12,418 bases of DNA from Methanobacteriota archaeon (GCA_018899795.1 JAHIHJ010000425.1:1-12418), one strand, 5' to 3'; counted from the stretch's first letter, positions 6,555 through 12,036 are shown. Numbers and translations: made by a program. The notes: generated by a model from the sequence alone, not told the origin.

Positions 6555-6597
6555 CTCATAAACTATATAGTGTCATATAGTCTATTTTTATTTTCGT
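6555..6597 (+). promoter_or_regulatory. Promoter-like repeat, copy 1 (ACTATATAG box)
   Basis: CTCATAAACTATATAG is followed by ATATAGT and TCTATTTTTATT. Within it is an inverted repeat ACTATAT-N6-ATATAGT (6562-6581). Copy 2 at 6777-6817 is the same 222 bp downstream with only a few changes. Each copy stands about 25-35 bp before a GC-rich hairpin block, as a TATA/operator unit would. Confidence 0.5.
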
Positions 6598-6701
6598 GAG
6601 CATGGAACCTGCGCCCCCGATCTCCCTATCCCGGGGCACAGTTCCATGGTGACAGCAGCCCTGCGCTCTGGCGAAAACGCGAAGCGGGCTTCCTATTTTT
6701 T
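6597..6701 (+). ncRNA. Candidate structured small RNA 1
   Basis: A GC-rich block in AT-rich surroundings that begins about 25-30 nt after the ACTATATAG box. The first hairpin, 6601-6648, has outer stem CATGGAAC/GTTCCATG and a further G-C-rich inner stem. The second, 6657-6690, pairs AGCCC with GGGCT and contains GCG-AAAA-CGC. Six T follow at 6696-6701, a natural transcript end. A 16-codon frame (ATG 6602 to TGA) and a longer frame through the block exist, but neither has a ribosome site. No known RNA family recognised. Confidence 0.4.
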
Positions 6702-6716
6702 CCGACGGTTTATACA

Positions 6717-6742
6717 CTGGCGGCTGTGTGCGCGCCGCCCAG
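6717..6742. other. GC-rich hairpin after candidate RNA 1
   Basis: CTGGCGGC pairs with GCCGCCCAG with one bulged C; the loop is TGTGTGCGC. It lies beyond the T-run of candidate RNA 1, so it is either part of a longer RNA or an independent element, for example on the opposite strand. Confidence 0.4.
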
Positions 6743-6776
6743 CTACTCTAATTATGGAAACTATATCAGGGTAAGC

Positions 6777-6817
6777 CTCATAGACTATATAGAATAATAT
6801 ATTCTATTTTTATTCTT
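6777..6817 (+). promoter_or_regulatory. Promoter-like repeat, copy 2 (ACTATATAG box)
   Basis: CTCATAGACTATATAG is followed by AATAATATAT and TCTATTTTTATT. It is closely similar to 6555-6597, with the same spacing between box and T-rich tract. It also contains its own inverted repeat ATAGAATA-ATA-TATTCTAT (6789-6807). Confidence 0.5.
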
Positions 6818-6921
6818 CAGGAATAAGGAGACTACAGGCTTTCCGCACGGGTTTGGATTATGAGTGGAAAGCCTGGTATGAAGCGCCGGTTCGAAAAAGA
6901 TGGGTGGTCTATGGGCTTCAT
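6818..6921 (+). ncRNA. Candidate structured small RNA 2
   Basis: A perfect 10-bp stem CAGGCTTTCC/GGAAAGCCTG (6835-6844 with 6866-6875, 21-nt loop) is followed at once by a second perfect 7-bp stem ATGAAGC/GCTTCAT (6878-6884 with 6915-6921). It follows promoter-like copy 2 at the same distance as candidate RNA 1 follows copy 1. There is no clear T-run, so the 3' end is uncertain. No family recognised, and no coding frame with a ribosome site. Confidence 0.35.
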
Positions 6922-6960
6922 GGATCACTGAACATCCGGCTGGATAATAAAACCTGCTCC

Positions 6961-6984
6961 AATAGAAAATATAGAACTATATAG
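6961..6984. promoter_or_regulatory. CTATATAG site with preceding ATAG repeats
   Basis: AATAG (6961), ATATAG (6969-6974) and CTATATAG (6977-6984) follow each other closely. It is another member of the window's CTATATAG family, at the right end of the candidate RNA region. It could serve minus-strand transcription across that region. Confidence 0.35.
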
Positions 6985-7026
6985 ATATGATCGTTATTGA
7001 TTGCAATGGTTCTCCAAGAAACAGAA

Positions 7027-7056
7027 CCGCAGATAAACGCGGATGAACGCAGATTA
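7027..7056. repeat. Three tandem 10-bp units (ACGCRGATNA)
   Basis: CCGCAGATAA, ACGCGGATGA and ACGCAGATTA stand head to tail. I recognise this 10-bp period as a widespread low-complexity repeat of environmental bacteria and archaea, usually intergenic. It produces protein-like but spurious frames (INADERR). Confidence 0.6.
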
Positions 7057-7095
7057 AATGCTATGTTACCCCTAACGTGTCTGTGGACATTAACC

Positions 7096-7398
7096 TCAGG
7101 TGACTGTTTCCGCCTGTATCTTAAGAGCACGATTCATTTCTTCAAAGCCGCGAAGTGTGTCTGTATGCAGCCAGCGCAGTTCGCGGTTCGGCTCTGCCTT
7201 CAGGACTTCAGGCCGAAAAGTCATGCCCCTTGCACCTGAAGGCTGCAGGAACACTTCCAGTCGTGCTCCCTTTCTGGGTTCCCCGCCTGCCCGGCGGATA
7301 AACGGGTTCCACTTCGGAAAACTGGCAAAATCTGTGAGTATTTGCCACACCCTTTCTGCAGATGCCTGGATTTCGATTTCAGTACGAAGTTCTTTCAT
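7096..7398 (-). CDS. SRPBCC (START-like) protein with internal deletion
   Basis: A 100-residue member of the SRPBCC/polyketide-cyclase-like family, small alpha/beta helix-grip folds with a hydrophobic ligand cavity. The N-terminal half is typical: MKELRTEIEIQASAERVWQILTD with FPKWNPFI, GARLEVFLQP and TFRPEVLKAEPNRELRWL. The C-terminal helix TLRGFEEMNRALK is also typical. Family members are usually near 145 residues; here about 40 residues of middle beta strands are missing. ELRWL (residue 77) is joined directly to HTDTLRGF, still in frame, near base 7167. The fold is probably not functional. No clear ribosome site before ATG 7398. It follows the DUF3303 gene by 42 bp on the same strand. Confidence 0.75.
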   Translation of the reverse strand: MKELRTEIEIQASAERVWQILTDFASFPKWNPFIRRAGGEPRKGARLEVFLQPSGARGMTFRPEVLKAEPNRELRWLHTDTLRGFEEMNRALKIQAETVT

Positions 7399-7440
7399 TG
7401 CGTTAGATTATACGCGCACGGTCTTAAAATCATTTTCCTA

Positions 7441-7704
7441 CTACATTCTGTCCATCATTTCTAATGCTTCTTCAAGCGGTAATGCAGGAGCTATATGGGG
7501 CACGCCGATTTCTCTAAATGGATAGGTTATCTTTAGTATTGCTTCTTCGTTTGGGGCATCAAATATTGCCACAGAGATATGCCTGCCTATCAAGAGATAC
7601 CTGCCAATCAATTTCACTTCATCTGGATATTTGAATTCTTTCCAAAGTTCCATGAGTTTTGATGTAGTCTCCGGAGTCCACTTGAACCATAGTACAAACA
7701 ACAT
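7441..7704 (-). CDS. DUF3303 family protein
   Basis: An 87-residue protein (MLFVLWFKWTPETTSKLMEL...) matching the DUF3303 family of small ferredoxin-like dimeric alpha/beta barrel proteins, common in methanogenic archaea, function unknown. Conserved features seen are the W-F-x-W start, RYLLIGRHISVAIFDAPNEEA in the middle, and HIAPALPLEEALEMM at the end. The start at ATG 7704 is set by GGAGGTG six bases upstream; a longer frame starting at 7758 would place the ribosome site inside the gene. Looks intact. Probably co-transcribed with the SRPBCC gene downstream. Confidence 0.8.
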   Translation of the reverse strand: MLFVLWFKWTPETTSKLMELWKEFKYPDEVKLIGRYLLIGRHISVAIFDAPNEEAILKITYPFREIGVPHIAPALPLEEALEMMDRM

Positions 7705-7790
7705 TTCACTCACCTCCATTAATATGAATGCAATTAAGCGATATAAATACGTTGACATTCCTAAAAAGCACCAAAAGATTTACACCCGCA

Positions 7791-7982
7791 TCAAACCACT
7801 TTCTTTTTATGGGCAAAAACTATCACGCCGATCGCGCCCATCACAGGAAAGACCGCAAACACGGCAGCAGGAAGACTTGCTGACGGGGAATACCACGATA
7901 CCGAAGCGGCGCTGTAGATTGAAAGGACAAAAAGTAGAATCGCACCCACTATTTCATTGCGCATGTACAATTTTAGTTGCAT
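7791..7982 (-). CDS. Small two-helix membrane protein
   Basis: 63 residues from ATG 7982 (a TTG immediately precedes it in frame). Two membrane helices at about residues 9-30 and 37-57 are separated by a short WYSPSASLP loop, and the end is basic (HKKKVV), predicting a cytoplasmic C-terminus. No family recognised. No ribosome site; a CTATAG box 20-25 bp upstream (8002-8007) fits a leaderless transcript. That promoter shares 21 of 24 bases with a site at 10151-10174. Confidence 0.5.
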   Translation of the reverse strand: MQLKLYMRNEIVGAILLFVLSIYSAASVSWYSPSASLPAAVFAVFPVMGAIGVIVFAHKKKVV

Positions 7983-7989
7983 CAAATTA

Positions 7990-8023
7990 TAAAGCTTTTC
8001 ACTATAGAAACAATAGAGGTATA
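7990..8023 (-). promoter_or_regulatory. Shared promoter element, copy 1
   Basis: The plus strand reads TAAAGC, four variable bases, then CACTATAGAA-N-CAATAGA-N-GTATA. The same arrangement with the same spacing occurs at 10141-10174. On the minus strand the CTATAG lies just upstream of the small membrane protein start, so this is probably a promoter/operator pointing left. Confidence 0.5.
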
Positions 8024-8030
8024 GAGAACG

Positions 8031-8510
8031 TTATCCTTCCTTCAGCACCATGTCCACGCAGAAAGCGGCAGAGAGAACCAGCTTTTTCAATCCCTGTTCA
8101 GTGACCTGGGGTTTTACTTCTACCGCATAGTTATCGGCAGTCGTGAACAGTTCCTTCCCCAGTCCGTCCCATTTTTTTGTCACTTTAGCCAGCTCACGCC
8201 CTTGATTATCTTTGAAGGTGAAATCCCATCCCTTCCAGTTACCCTGAAGTTGTGCAACCCGCTGATCCGTGCTGTCAAAGACCTCGAACTTACCTCCGAG
8301 TGATAGCAGCCGCTGCTGGTATCTGCCTATTTTCTGCCCATTTGCATCAAAGACGTTCACGCTGGAACGGAAGAATGTGAAGCCGCGCCTGAGGGTAACA
8401 AGCTTCTGTCCGTTATTGTCGCAGATGTCCACGGTGAAAGGCAGATTTGTCTTCAGTCTGGTGAACTTGAGCAGCTTGATAAAGAAAATATTATGGTTCA
8501 ACAGGGACAT
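8031..8510 (-). CDS. LURP-one-related (scramblase-like beta barrel) protein, shortened
   Basis: A 159-residue protein of the LURP-one-related/phospholipid scramblase-like superfamily, tubby-like folds of unclear role in prokaryotes. Visible features are RGFTFFRSSVNVFDANGQ (42-59), SLGGKFEVFD (70-79), LQGNWKGWDFTFKD (88-101), TKKWDGLGKELFTTADNY (111-128) and the C-terminal helix LSAAFCVDMVLKE. Relatives open with LNHN-x-F-x-VKEHVG and about 35-40 more residues before FFTKLLRFTxYK. Here LNHNIFFIK runs straight into LLKFTRLK, suggesting an in-frame loss near base 8480. The start at ATG 8510 has GAGGT 9 nt upstream. It lies 25 bp after the surface protein, possibly on the same transcript. Confidence 0.7.
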   Translation of the reverse strand: MSLLNHNIFFIKLLKFTRLKTNLPFTVDICDNNGQKLVTLRRGFTFFRSSVNVFDANGQKIGRYQQRLLSLGGKFEVFDSTDQRVAQLQGNWKGWDFTFKDNQGRELAKVTKKWDGLGKELFTTADNYAVEVKPQVTEQGLKKLVLSAAFCVDMVLKEG

Positions 8511-8535
8511 TGCAGATTACCTCATCAAGCGCAGC

Positions 8536-9543
8536 TTACTGCTTTATCGAAATGCGCACAATCTTTACCGTTCCGTCATCGAGGTTGATACTTAGCTGGT
8601 ACGTTCCCGTAGCCATGCCGCTGGTGCCCAGGTTAAAGATATAGAGGTTATCTGTGATGTCGTACCTGAAGGTATTTCCATCATTAGCTGCACTGGTCGA
8701 GATTGATTCCTCTATCCTGCCAAAAATCTCATCCGTAATTTTCTGGTGAGTGAGGTTTGAAACCACCGTTGACACGTAGTTTCCATTTGCATCAGCAACC
8801 CTGAACTTCACCGGAATAGTACTTCCCAACTTAAAGATGCTGGAGCCGTCGCTTCTAATAGGCGGCTGGATGCCGAGGAAATTGTAGGCGATGGTGTAGG
8901 ATGCTGTTTGAGTTACGTTATTGCCAGCATAGTCTGTGGCCGTGACGCTGAAGACCTTTGCTCCTACGGTGTCTGTATCAATAGTTGAGCCGTTAGAAGC
9001 GGTTCCTGTTGCTGATGCAACGCCTGAGAGTAAATCATAAGCTGACCAGCTGGCAATTAATGTCTGGTTCAGGATATACTCGCTTCCGTTGGCAGGTTTA
9101 TTAATCGTCACCTGTGGTGGGGTTTTATCAATGCTAATTGAACGATTCTTGGCTGATTCAACATTGCCAGCATTATCAGTTGAGCTGTAATAAACTGATG
9201 TTGTTCCTTCATTAGTAACTGTTAAAGGAACGGTATATGTACTCCAATTTGCACCATCAAAACTATATTCGGTTTTATTGACACCTGAGCCACCTTCATT
9301 ATCAGTCGCCATAAGACTTACTTGCACATTAGAGATGTACCAGCCATTATTGCTGATACTTCCAGTTAGATTAGCAACTGTGACAGGAGGTGTTGTATCC
9401 AGTGGAGCGGATCTCGCAGTGTGGTTAACCCAGCTCATATTGATATTATCTGATGCATCCACGGTACGAGTGCCGATAGTATGCCGGGTATCCGGGGTAA
9501 GGCCAGTGGCATTGTAATAGTTAGTCGTAGCTGTAACATTCAC
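8536..9543 (-). CDS. Surface protein fragment with FN3 and Ig-like domains
   Basis: 335 codons from a GTG at 9543. The chain starts in the middle of a fibronectin type III domain (NYYNATGLTPDTRHTIGTRTVDAS, residues 8-31). It continues with an Ig-like/OmpL47-type repeat (TTPPVTVANLTG...STDNAGN, 49-127), a second Ig-like module (DKTPPQVTINKPANGSEY...TATDYAGN, 139-208) and a C-terminal beta domain (NFLGIQPPIRSDGSSIFKLG...). There is no signal peptide. These are extracellular modules rich in N-glycosylation sequons (N-x-S/T). The missing N-terminal part seems to be the 9540-9953 frame, which encodes the membrane anchor in another frame and stops at the junction. I read the pair as one large surface protein, possibly a protease, that lost its middle and frame. 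Confidence 0.7.
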   Translation of the reverse strand: MNVTATTNYYNATGLTPDTRHTIGTRTVDASDNINMSWVNHTARSAPLDTTPPVTVANLTGSISNNGWYISNVQVSLMATDNEGGSGVNKTEYSFDGANWSTYTVPLTVTNEGTTSVYYSSTDNAGNVESAKNRSISIDKTPPQVTINKPANGSEYILNQTLIASWSAYDLLSGVASATGTASNGSTIDTDTVGAKVFSVTATDYAGNNVTQTASYTIAYNFLGIQPPIRSDGSSIFKLGSTIPVKFRVADANGNYVSTVVSNLTHQKITDEIFGRIEESISTSAANDGNTFRYDITDNLYIFNLGTSGMATGTYQLSINLDDGTVKIVRISIKQ

Positions 9544-9953
9544 CTGGAAACAACTCCAGACATTGCAAGTTTATCGCGTGTTTCGGGGTCTGCTTTATTC
9601 AACGGACTATAGAATTGGAGTACATAATATTTCATGCCGGTGTCTATATTTCGTTCAATACCTGGAGATTTTAAAATTGAGTAACCGGAGACAAAACTTA
9701 TTAGAGATGAATTAATTTTATTTTTTTGTTCCTGTATATCTTGAATTTGTTTTTCCTGTTCTGCAGTCAATTTACCAGTAGGAGGGACAGTTATTAATTT
9801 TTGCTCATCTGTCTTATTTATCGTGAAGGGAATATCCTGATAACTATTATTATTTGATAGTGCCAGAGTTTTAGTTGCCATAATAGCACCGCCAGCAGAA
9901 ATTACAAGAATTATAATCAATGCAATAATCCATCGCTTGATATTGCGGCTCAT
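9540..9953 (-). CDS. N-terminal fragment of a secreted/surface protein
   Basis: 137 residues. Basic start MSRNIKRW then a hydrophobic segment (IIALIIILVISAGGAIMA, 9-26), a signal or anchor. A Q/K/E-rich helix (EQEKQIQDIQEQKNKINSS, 65-83) follows, then GMKYYVLQFYSPLNKADPETRDKL, which resembles the first strand of subtilase-type propeptides (weak). The chain ends abruptly at VVSR. Its TGA overlaps the GTG of the FN3 fragment in the next frame. The start at ATG 9953 has GGAGG 9 nt upstream and overlaps the stop of a 40-codon frame (ATGA). Confidence 0.55.
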   Translation of the reverse strand: MSRNIKRWIIALIIILVISAGGAIMATKTLALSNNNSYQDIPFTINKTDEQKLITVPPTGKLTAEQEKQIQDIQEQKNKINSSLISFVSGYSILKSPGIERNIDTGMKYYVLQFYSPLNKADPETRDKLAMSGVVSR

Positions 9954-10072
9954 ATTTCAGCAACCTCCTGCATATTTGCGCAATTCGCATACTCAGCAAG
10001 CAATAAATCTACTTGTGTCGCGATTGAACCGAGCGCAAGTATTCCAAATCTTCTAAACGCTATCGCCACCAT
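9950..10072 (-). CDS. 40-residue upstream ORF coupled to the surface protein
   Basis: MVAIAFRRFGILALGSIATQ and then VDLLLAEYANCANMQEVAEI. Its TGA overlaps the ATG of the next gene (ATGA), and it contains that gene's ribosome site GGAGG, the layout of translational coupling. A weak GAGAGGG lies 4 nt before its ATG. It could be a short leader protein, a relic of a longer gene, or chance. Confidence 0.35.
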   Translation of the reverse strand: MVAIAFRRFGILALGSIATQVDLLLAEYANCANMQEVAEI

Positions 10073-10140
10073 AATGCCCTCTCTATTTTTCTGGCAATTC
10101 CTCTTTAAAGCTCTTTGTTCATATTGCGTGCATTACTGGA

Positions 10141-10174
10141 TAAAGCCTGGCACTATAGAATCAATAGACGTATA
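10141..10174 (-). promoter_or_regulatory. Shared promoter element, copy 2
   Basis: TAAAGC, four variable bases, then CACTATAGAA-N-CAATAGA-N-GTATA, as at 7990-8023. On the minus strand it points to the 40-codon frame and surface-protein unit. On the plus strand it lies upstream of the small basic protein gene, so it may serve a divergent pair. Confidence 0.5.
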
Positions 10175-10190
10175 TACTGGATTTTTATGA

Positions 10191-10200
10191 TTATATATTA
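10191..10200 (+). promoter_or_regulatory. TATA box of the 36-residue gene
   Basis: TTATATATTA lies about 60 bp before ATG 10255, placing the transcript start near 10225 and giving a leader of about 30 nt that keeps the ribosome site. Confidence 0.45.
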
Positions 10201-10254
10201 TATTCATTAATTTTATAGCTGAACATGCCCTCTCAATAAGAGGAGGTATTTATC

Positions 10255-10365
10255 ATGTTTAACAAAACAGCCAAACGCATCACGCTGGAATCTCACCGCA
10301 TCTGGCTTGATTTGCTTAAGATTCCCAAAAAAATCCAGTCTAAGGTAAAGAAAATGCCCCAGTGA
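10255..10365 (+). CDS. 36-residue basic amphipathic protein
   Basis: Sequence MFNKTAKRITLESHRIWLDL, then LKIPKKIQSKVKKMPQ. A near-perfect ribosome site AGGAGGT (10241-10247) lies 7 nt before the ATG, and a TATA box stands at the right distance. Those signals make this short gene more credible than its size suggests. It is lysine-rich with alternating hydrophobic residues (IWLDLLKI), so an amphipathic, possibly membrane- or nucleic-acid-associated helix. No family recognised. It could also be the intact start of a longer gene cut short by deletion, like its neighbours. Convergent with the membrane protein at 10398. Confidence 0.55.
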   Translation: MFNKTAKRITLESHRIWLDLLKIPKKIQSKVKKMPQ

Positions 10366-10376
10366 TATTGCGGGGC
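10356..10376. terminator. Small hairpin between convergent genes
   Basis: GCCCC (10356-10360) pairs with GGGGC (10372-10376) across an 11-nt loop that includes the stop codon. No T-run follows, so it is a weak candidate terminator or 3' stabiliser serving both convergent transcripts. Confidence 0.3.
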
Positions 10377-10397
10377 GCTGAAGTCAGCCAAAGATGC

Positions 10398-10832
10398 TTA
10401 ACTTATATTCCTTTTTTGCAAAATAGACCATCCCGACAGGAATATCGCCATCATGATTGTTATTGCTGAAATTGCAAGGATGGCGTTGGAGTATGCCTCG
10501 CTCTTGAAATACCAGGATAAGCCCCCGAAAGTATGTGCCAGCGAGATCAGGATGAGTATGGCGGATGCAGGATAGAAGAGCTTTTCGTCCTGGGAGAGCA
10601 GTTTCAGAACAAGGTAGGAAGCAGAGAAATAGAATATCACGGTAAAGAATACAAAAGGCATCAATAAATCGTTCCTGACCGCATATACCAGCAGCGGGCT
10701 GAATTCGTTCTGGATCAGATTTTCCTTCGAACCTGCAAGCCAGATGGTAAAGGAGTAATCTATGATTGCCGAGACTGCAAAAAAGAAAGGTATAGCTATC
10801 AGCAGCTTACCGGTCATATCACTTTTCGACAT
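10398..10832 (-). CDS. Four-helix membrane protein, unknown function
   Basis: 144 residues with four predicted membrane helices at about 9-32, 56-79, 86-107 and 116-136, and a short basic C-terminus (QKRNIS). Possible motifs are AIIDYSFTIWL in helix 1, an acidic-aromatic loop (ENLIQNEFSPLLVY) and AHTFGGLSWYF in helix 3. I cannot assign a family. ATG 10832 has no ribosome site, but TTTATATAT lies 25-30 bp upstream, so the mRNA is probably leaderless. A 25-bp dyad lies just upstream of that TATA box. Confidence 0.65.
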   Translation of the reverse strand: MSKSDMTGKLLIAIPFFFAVSAIIDYSFTIWLAGSKENLIQNEFSPLLVYAVRNDLLMPFVFFTVIFYFSASYLVLKLLSQDEKLFYPASAILILISLAHTFGGLSWYFKSEAYSNAILAISAITIMMAIFLSGWSILQKRNIS

Positions 10833-10850
10833 AATGATATGTTAGACTTG

Positions 10851-10863
10851 TATAATATATAAA
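10851..10863 (-). promoter_or_regulatory. TATA box of the four-helix membrane protein
   Basis: The minus strand reads TTTATATATTATA, a classic archaeal TATA box. The expected transcript start falls at the ATG (10832), giving a leaderless message and explaining the missing ribosome site. Confidence 0.6.
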
Positions 10864-10872
10864 CCTATACAT

Positions 10873-10897
10873 CATTATTATTATGATAATAATCATG
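10873..10897. promoter_or_regulatory. 25-bp dyad upstream of the TATA box
   Basis: ATTATTAT-G-ATAATAAT with outer CAT/ATG arms forms an inverted repeat centred on base 10885, with one mismatch pair. It ends 10 bp upstream of the TATA box, where an activator or repressor could bind. AT-rich composition makes chance palindromes more likely. Confidence 0.4.
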
Positions 10898-10986
10898 TTC
10901 AGAAACTGCAAAGCTGAGCTTGCTCCATTATTTTGTTCGCACCCACACCACTTGTAACCCTCTGTTTCCTCTGGAAATATATCTAT

Positions 10987-11961
10987 TTAGTTAAATTCCC
11001 TCATATAGCTTATGTATCCATTCTTCTCTATAATATCCTGTCCCTCAAACGACCTTGCCCACTTTATGAAGGCATCCTCAAGAGAGGAGGGTCTCCCTCT
11101 GGTTACAAAATAAAGGGTGTGGGCAAGCTCTAAAGGATAGTAGGAGTTGTTCACATCGCTGCTGGCAGCAGCCAGCGTGAAGTTGGAGTGGCTAATATTT
11201 GTGTATGCAATCCCGCTATCTTCATTCAGGATGCCTGCTATATGCACGTTCAGCCCTCGTTCCTCCTGCGTGTCAACATAGCCGTATTCTATAAATCCTA
11301 TGGAATTTGCCGTATTTTTCACAGCATCAAGCATCCCGGCACTGCCTGTAACAGCAGTGATGCCCGGATCGATCGATGTAATTCCTGAATACTGCAAAAA
11401 GGCTTTCTCCGTGCCGGGAGAACCCGTCATCTGATATGCTTTTGGGGTAATGATTGTGCCGTTATAGAACCCTCGAAGATCATTTTTAGTATAATTGGGA
11501 ACCGGTGGAACAGAAACATTGTTGACTATGAGAACAACACCTGAAAAACCAAATTTATTTGCTATGAGATTGGGATATTTTCCCATCTCATCAGGAGAAG
11601 GCAGTCTATCCGTCGCTCCCATATCCACGGTACCCGTGCCTGTAGCCCCTATGACAATATTGGAAGTTCCCCCGAGCATCTCACCCTGCTGTAGCTGAAG
11701 CATCACACCTGAGCGCTTATCATTGTAAGTACTTCCAAGGGACTCCACAGCAGGTTGAGCAAGGTCTGAGCTTACGACTTCTATCTTTATAGCTGTAATA
11801 TTCATGCTGCTGCTCTTTCCTACTGCATCATCAGCCTGAGAACCCACATCTTGCATGATAGCAGAGAGAAATGCTGCGCTTCCCGCCACCACCATGATAA
11901 GCAGGAGCGAAGCTACTACTGTGGATACGGCATTTGTGTCTTTGATCATCTTCATATGCAT
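10987..11961 (-). CDS. Second PstS-like binding protein with pilin-like N-terminus
   Basis: 324 residues. DTNAVSTVVASLLLIMVVAGSAAF (8-31) is a pilin-like leader and stem. Residues about 55-320 follow the PstS-like binding-protein fold: a shortened first lobe, GTVDMGATDRLPSPDEM (110-126), MTGSPGTEKAF (178-188), NSIGFIEYGYVD (219-230) and the C-terminal WARSFEGQDIIEKNGYI. It parallels the protein at 4961-6043, but where that has RSDPGGSEEVF this one has MTGSPGTEKAF, so the phosphate-binding arginine is gone. The early GSTTVLP loop is also not recognisable. The ligand may differ, or the role may be structural. GGAGG lies 13 nt before ATG 11961; in-frame ATGs at residues 3 and 5 are alternatives. 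It lies downstream of a C-terminally anchored protein on the same strand. Confidence 0.7.
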   Translation of the reverse strand: MHMKMIKDTNAVSTVVASLLLIMVVAGSAAFLSAIMQDVGSQADDAVGKSSSMNITAIKIEVVSSDLAQPAVESLGSTYNDKRSGVMLQLQQGEMLGGTSNIVIGATGTGTVDMGATDRLPSPDEMGKYPNLIANKFGFSGVVLIVNNVSVPPVPNYTKNDLRGFYNGTIITPKAYQMTGSPGTEKAFLQYSGITSIDPGITAVTGSAGMLDAVKNTANSIGFIEYGYVDTQEERGLNVHIAGILNEDSGIAYTNISHSNFTLAAASSDVNNSYYPLELAHTLYFVTRGRPSSLEDAFIKWARSFEGQDIIEKNGYISYMREFN

Positions 11962-11974
11962 TTTGTGTATTTTT

Positions 11975-12011
11975 CCTCCGATAAAACTTATCTATATAGA
12001 TTATAGAGTTC
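11975..12011 (-). promoter_or_regulatory. Promoter region of second PstS-like gene
   Basis: CTATATAG at 11992-11999, with CTCTATAA (minus strand) just upstream near 12004-12010, and GGAGG at 11976-11980. If CTATATAG were the TATA box, the transcript would begin past the ribosome site. The upstream CTATAA is therefore the better TATA candidate and CTATATAG the better operator candidate. Confidence 0.35.
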
Positions 12012-12036
12012 TTTTTTCAGTATGAGCTAAGCATTT

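Noticed and set aside
6602..6780. Possible peptides in candidate RNA 1 (16-codon frame and a longer Arg-rich frame)
   Set aside because: No ribosome site, and the perfect inverted repeats explain the sequence better than codons do; kept as an alternative only.
6888..6895. GGTTCGAA, as in a tRNA T-arm
   Set aside because: No acceptor, D or anticodon arms fit around it; no tRNA found in the window.
6997..7239. 80-codon plus-strand frame starting MIAMVLQETEPQINADERR
   Set aside because: Its start comes from the 10-bp repeat and the rest is antisense to the SRPBCC gene.
8269..9517. Plus-strand frames at 8269-8595 and 9278-9517
   Set aside because: Antisense shadows of the LURP-one-like and FN3/Ig-like genes.
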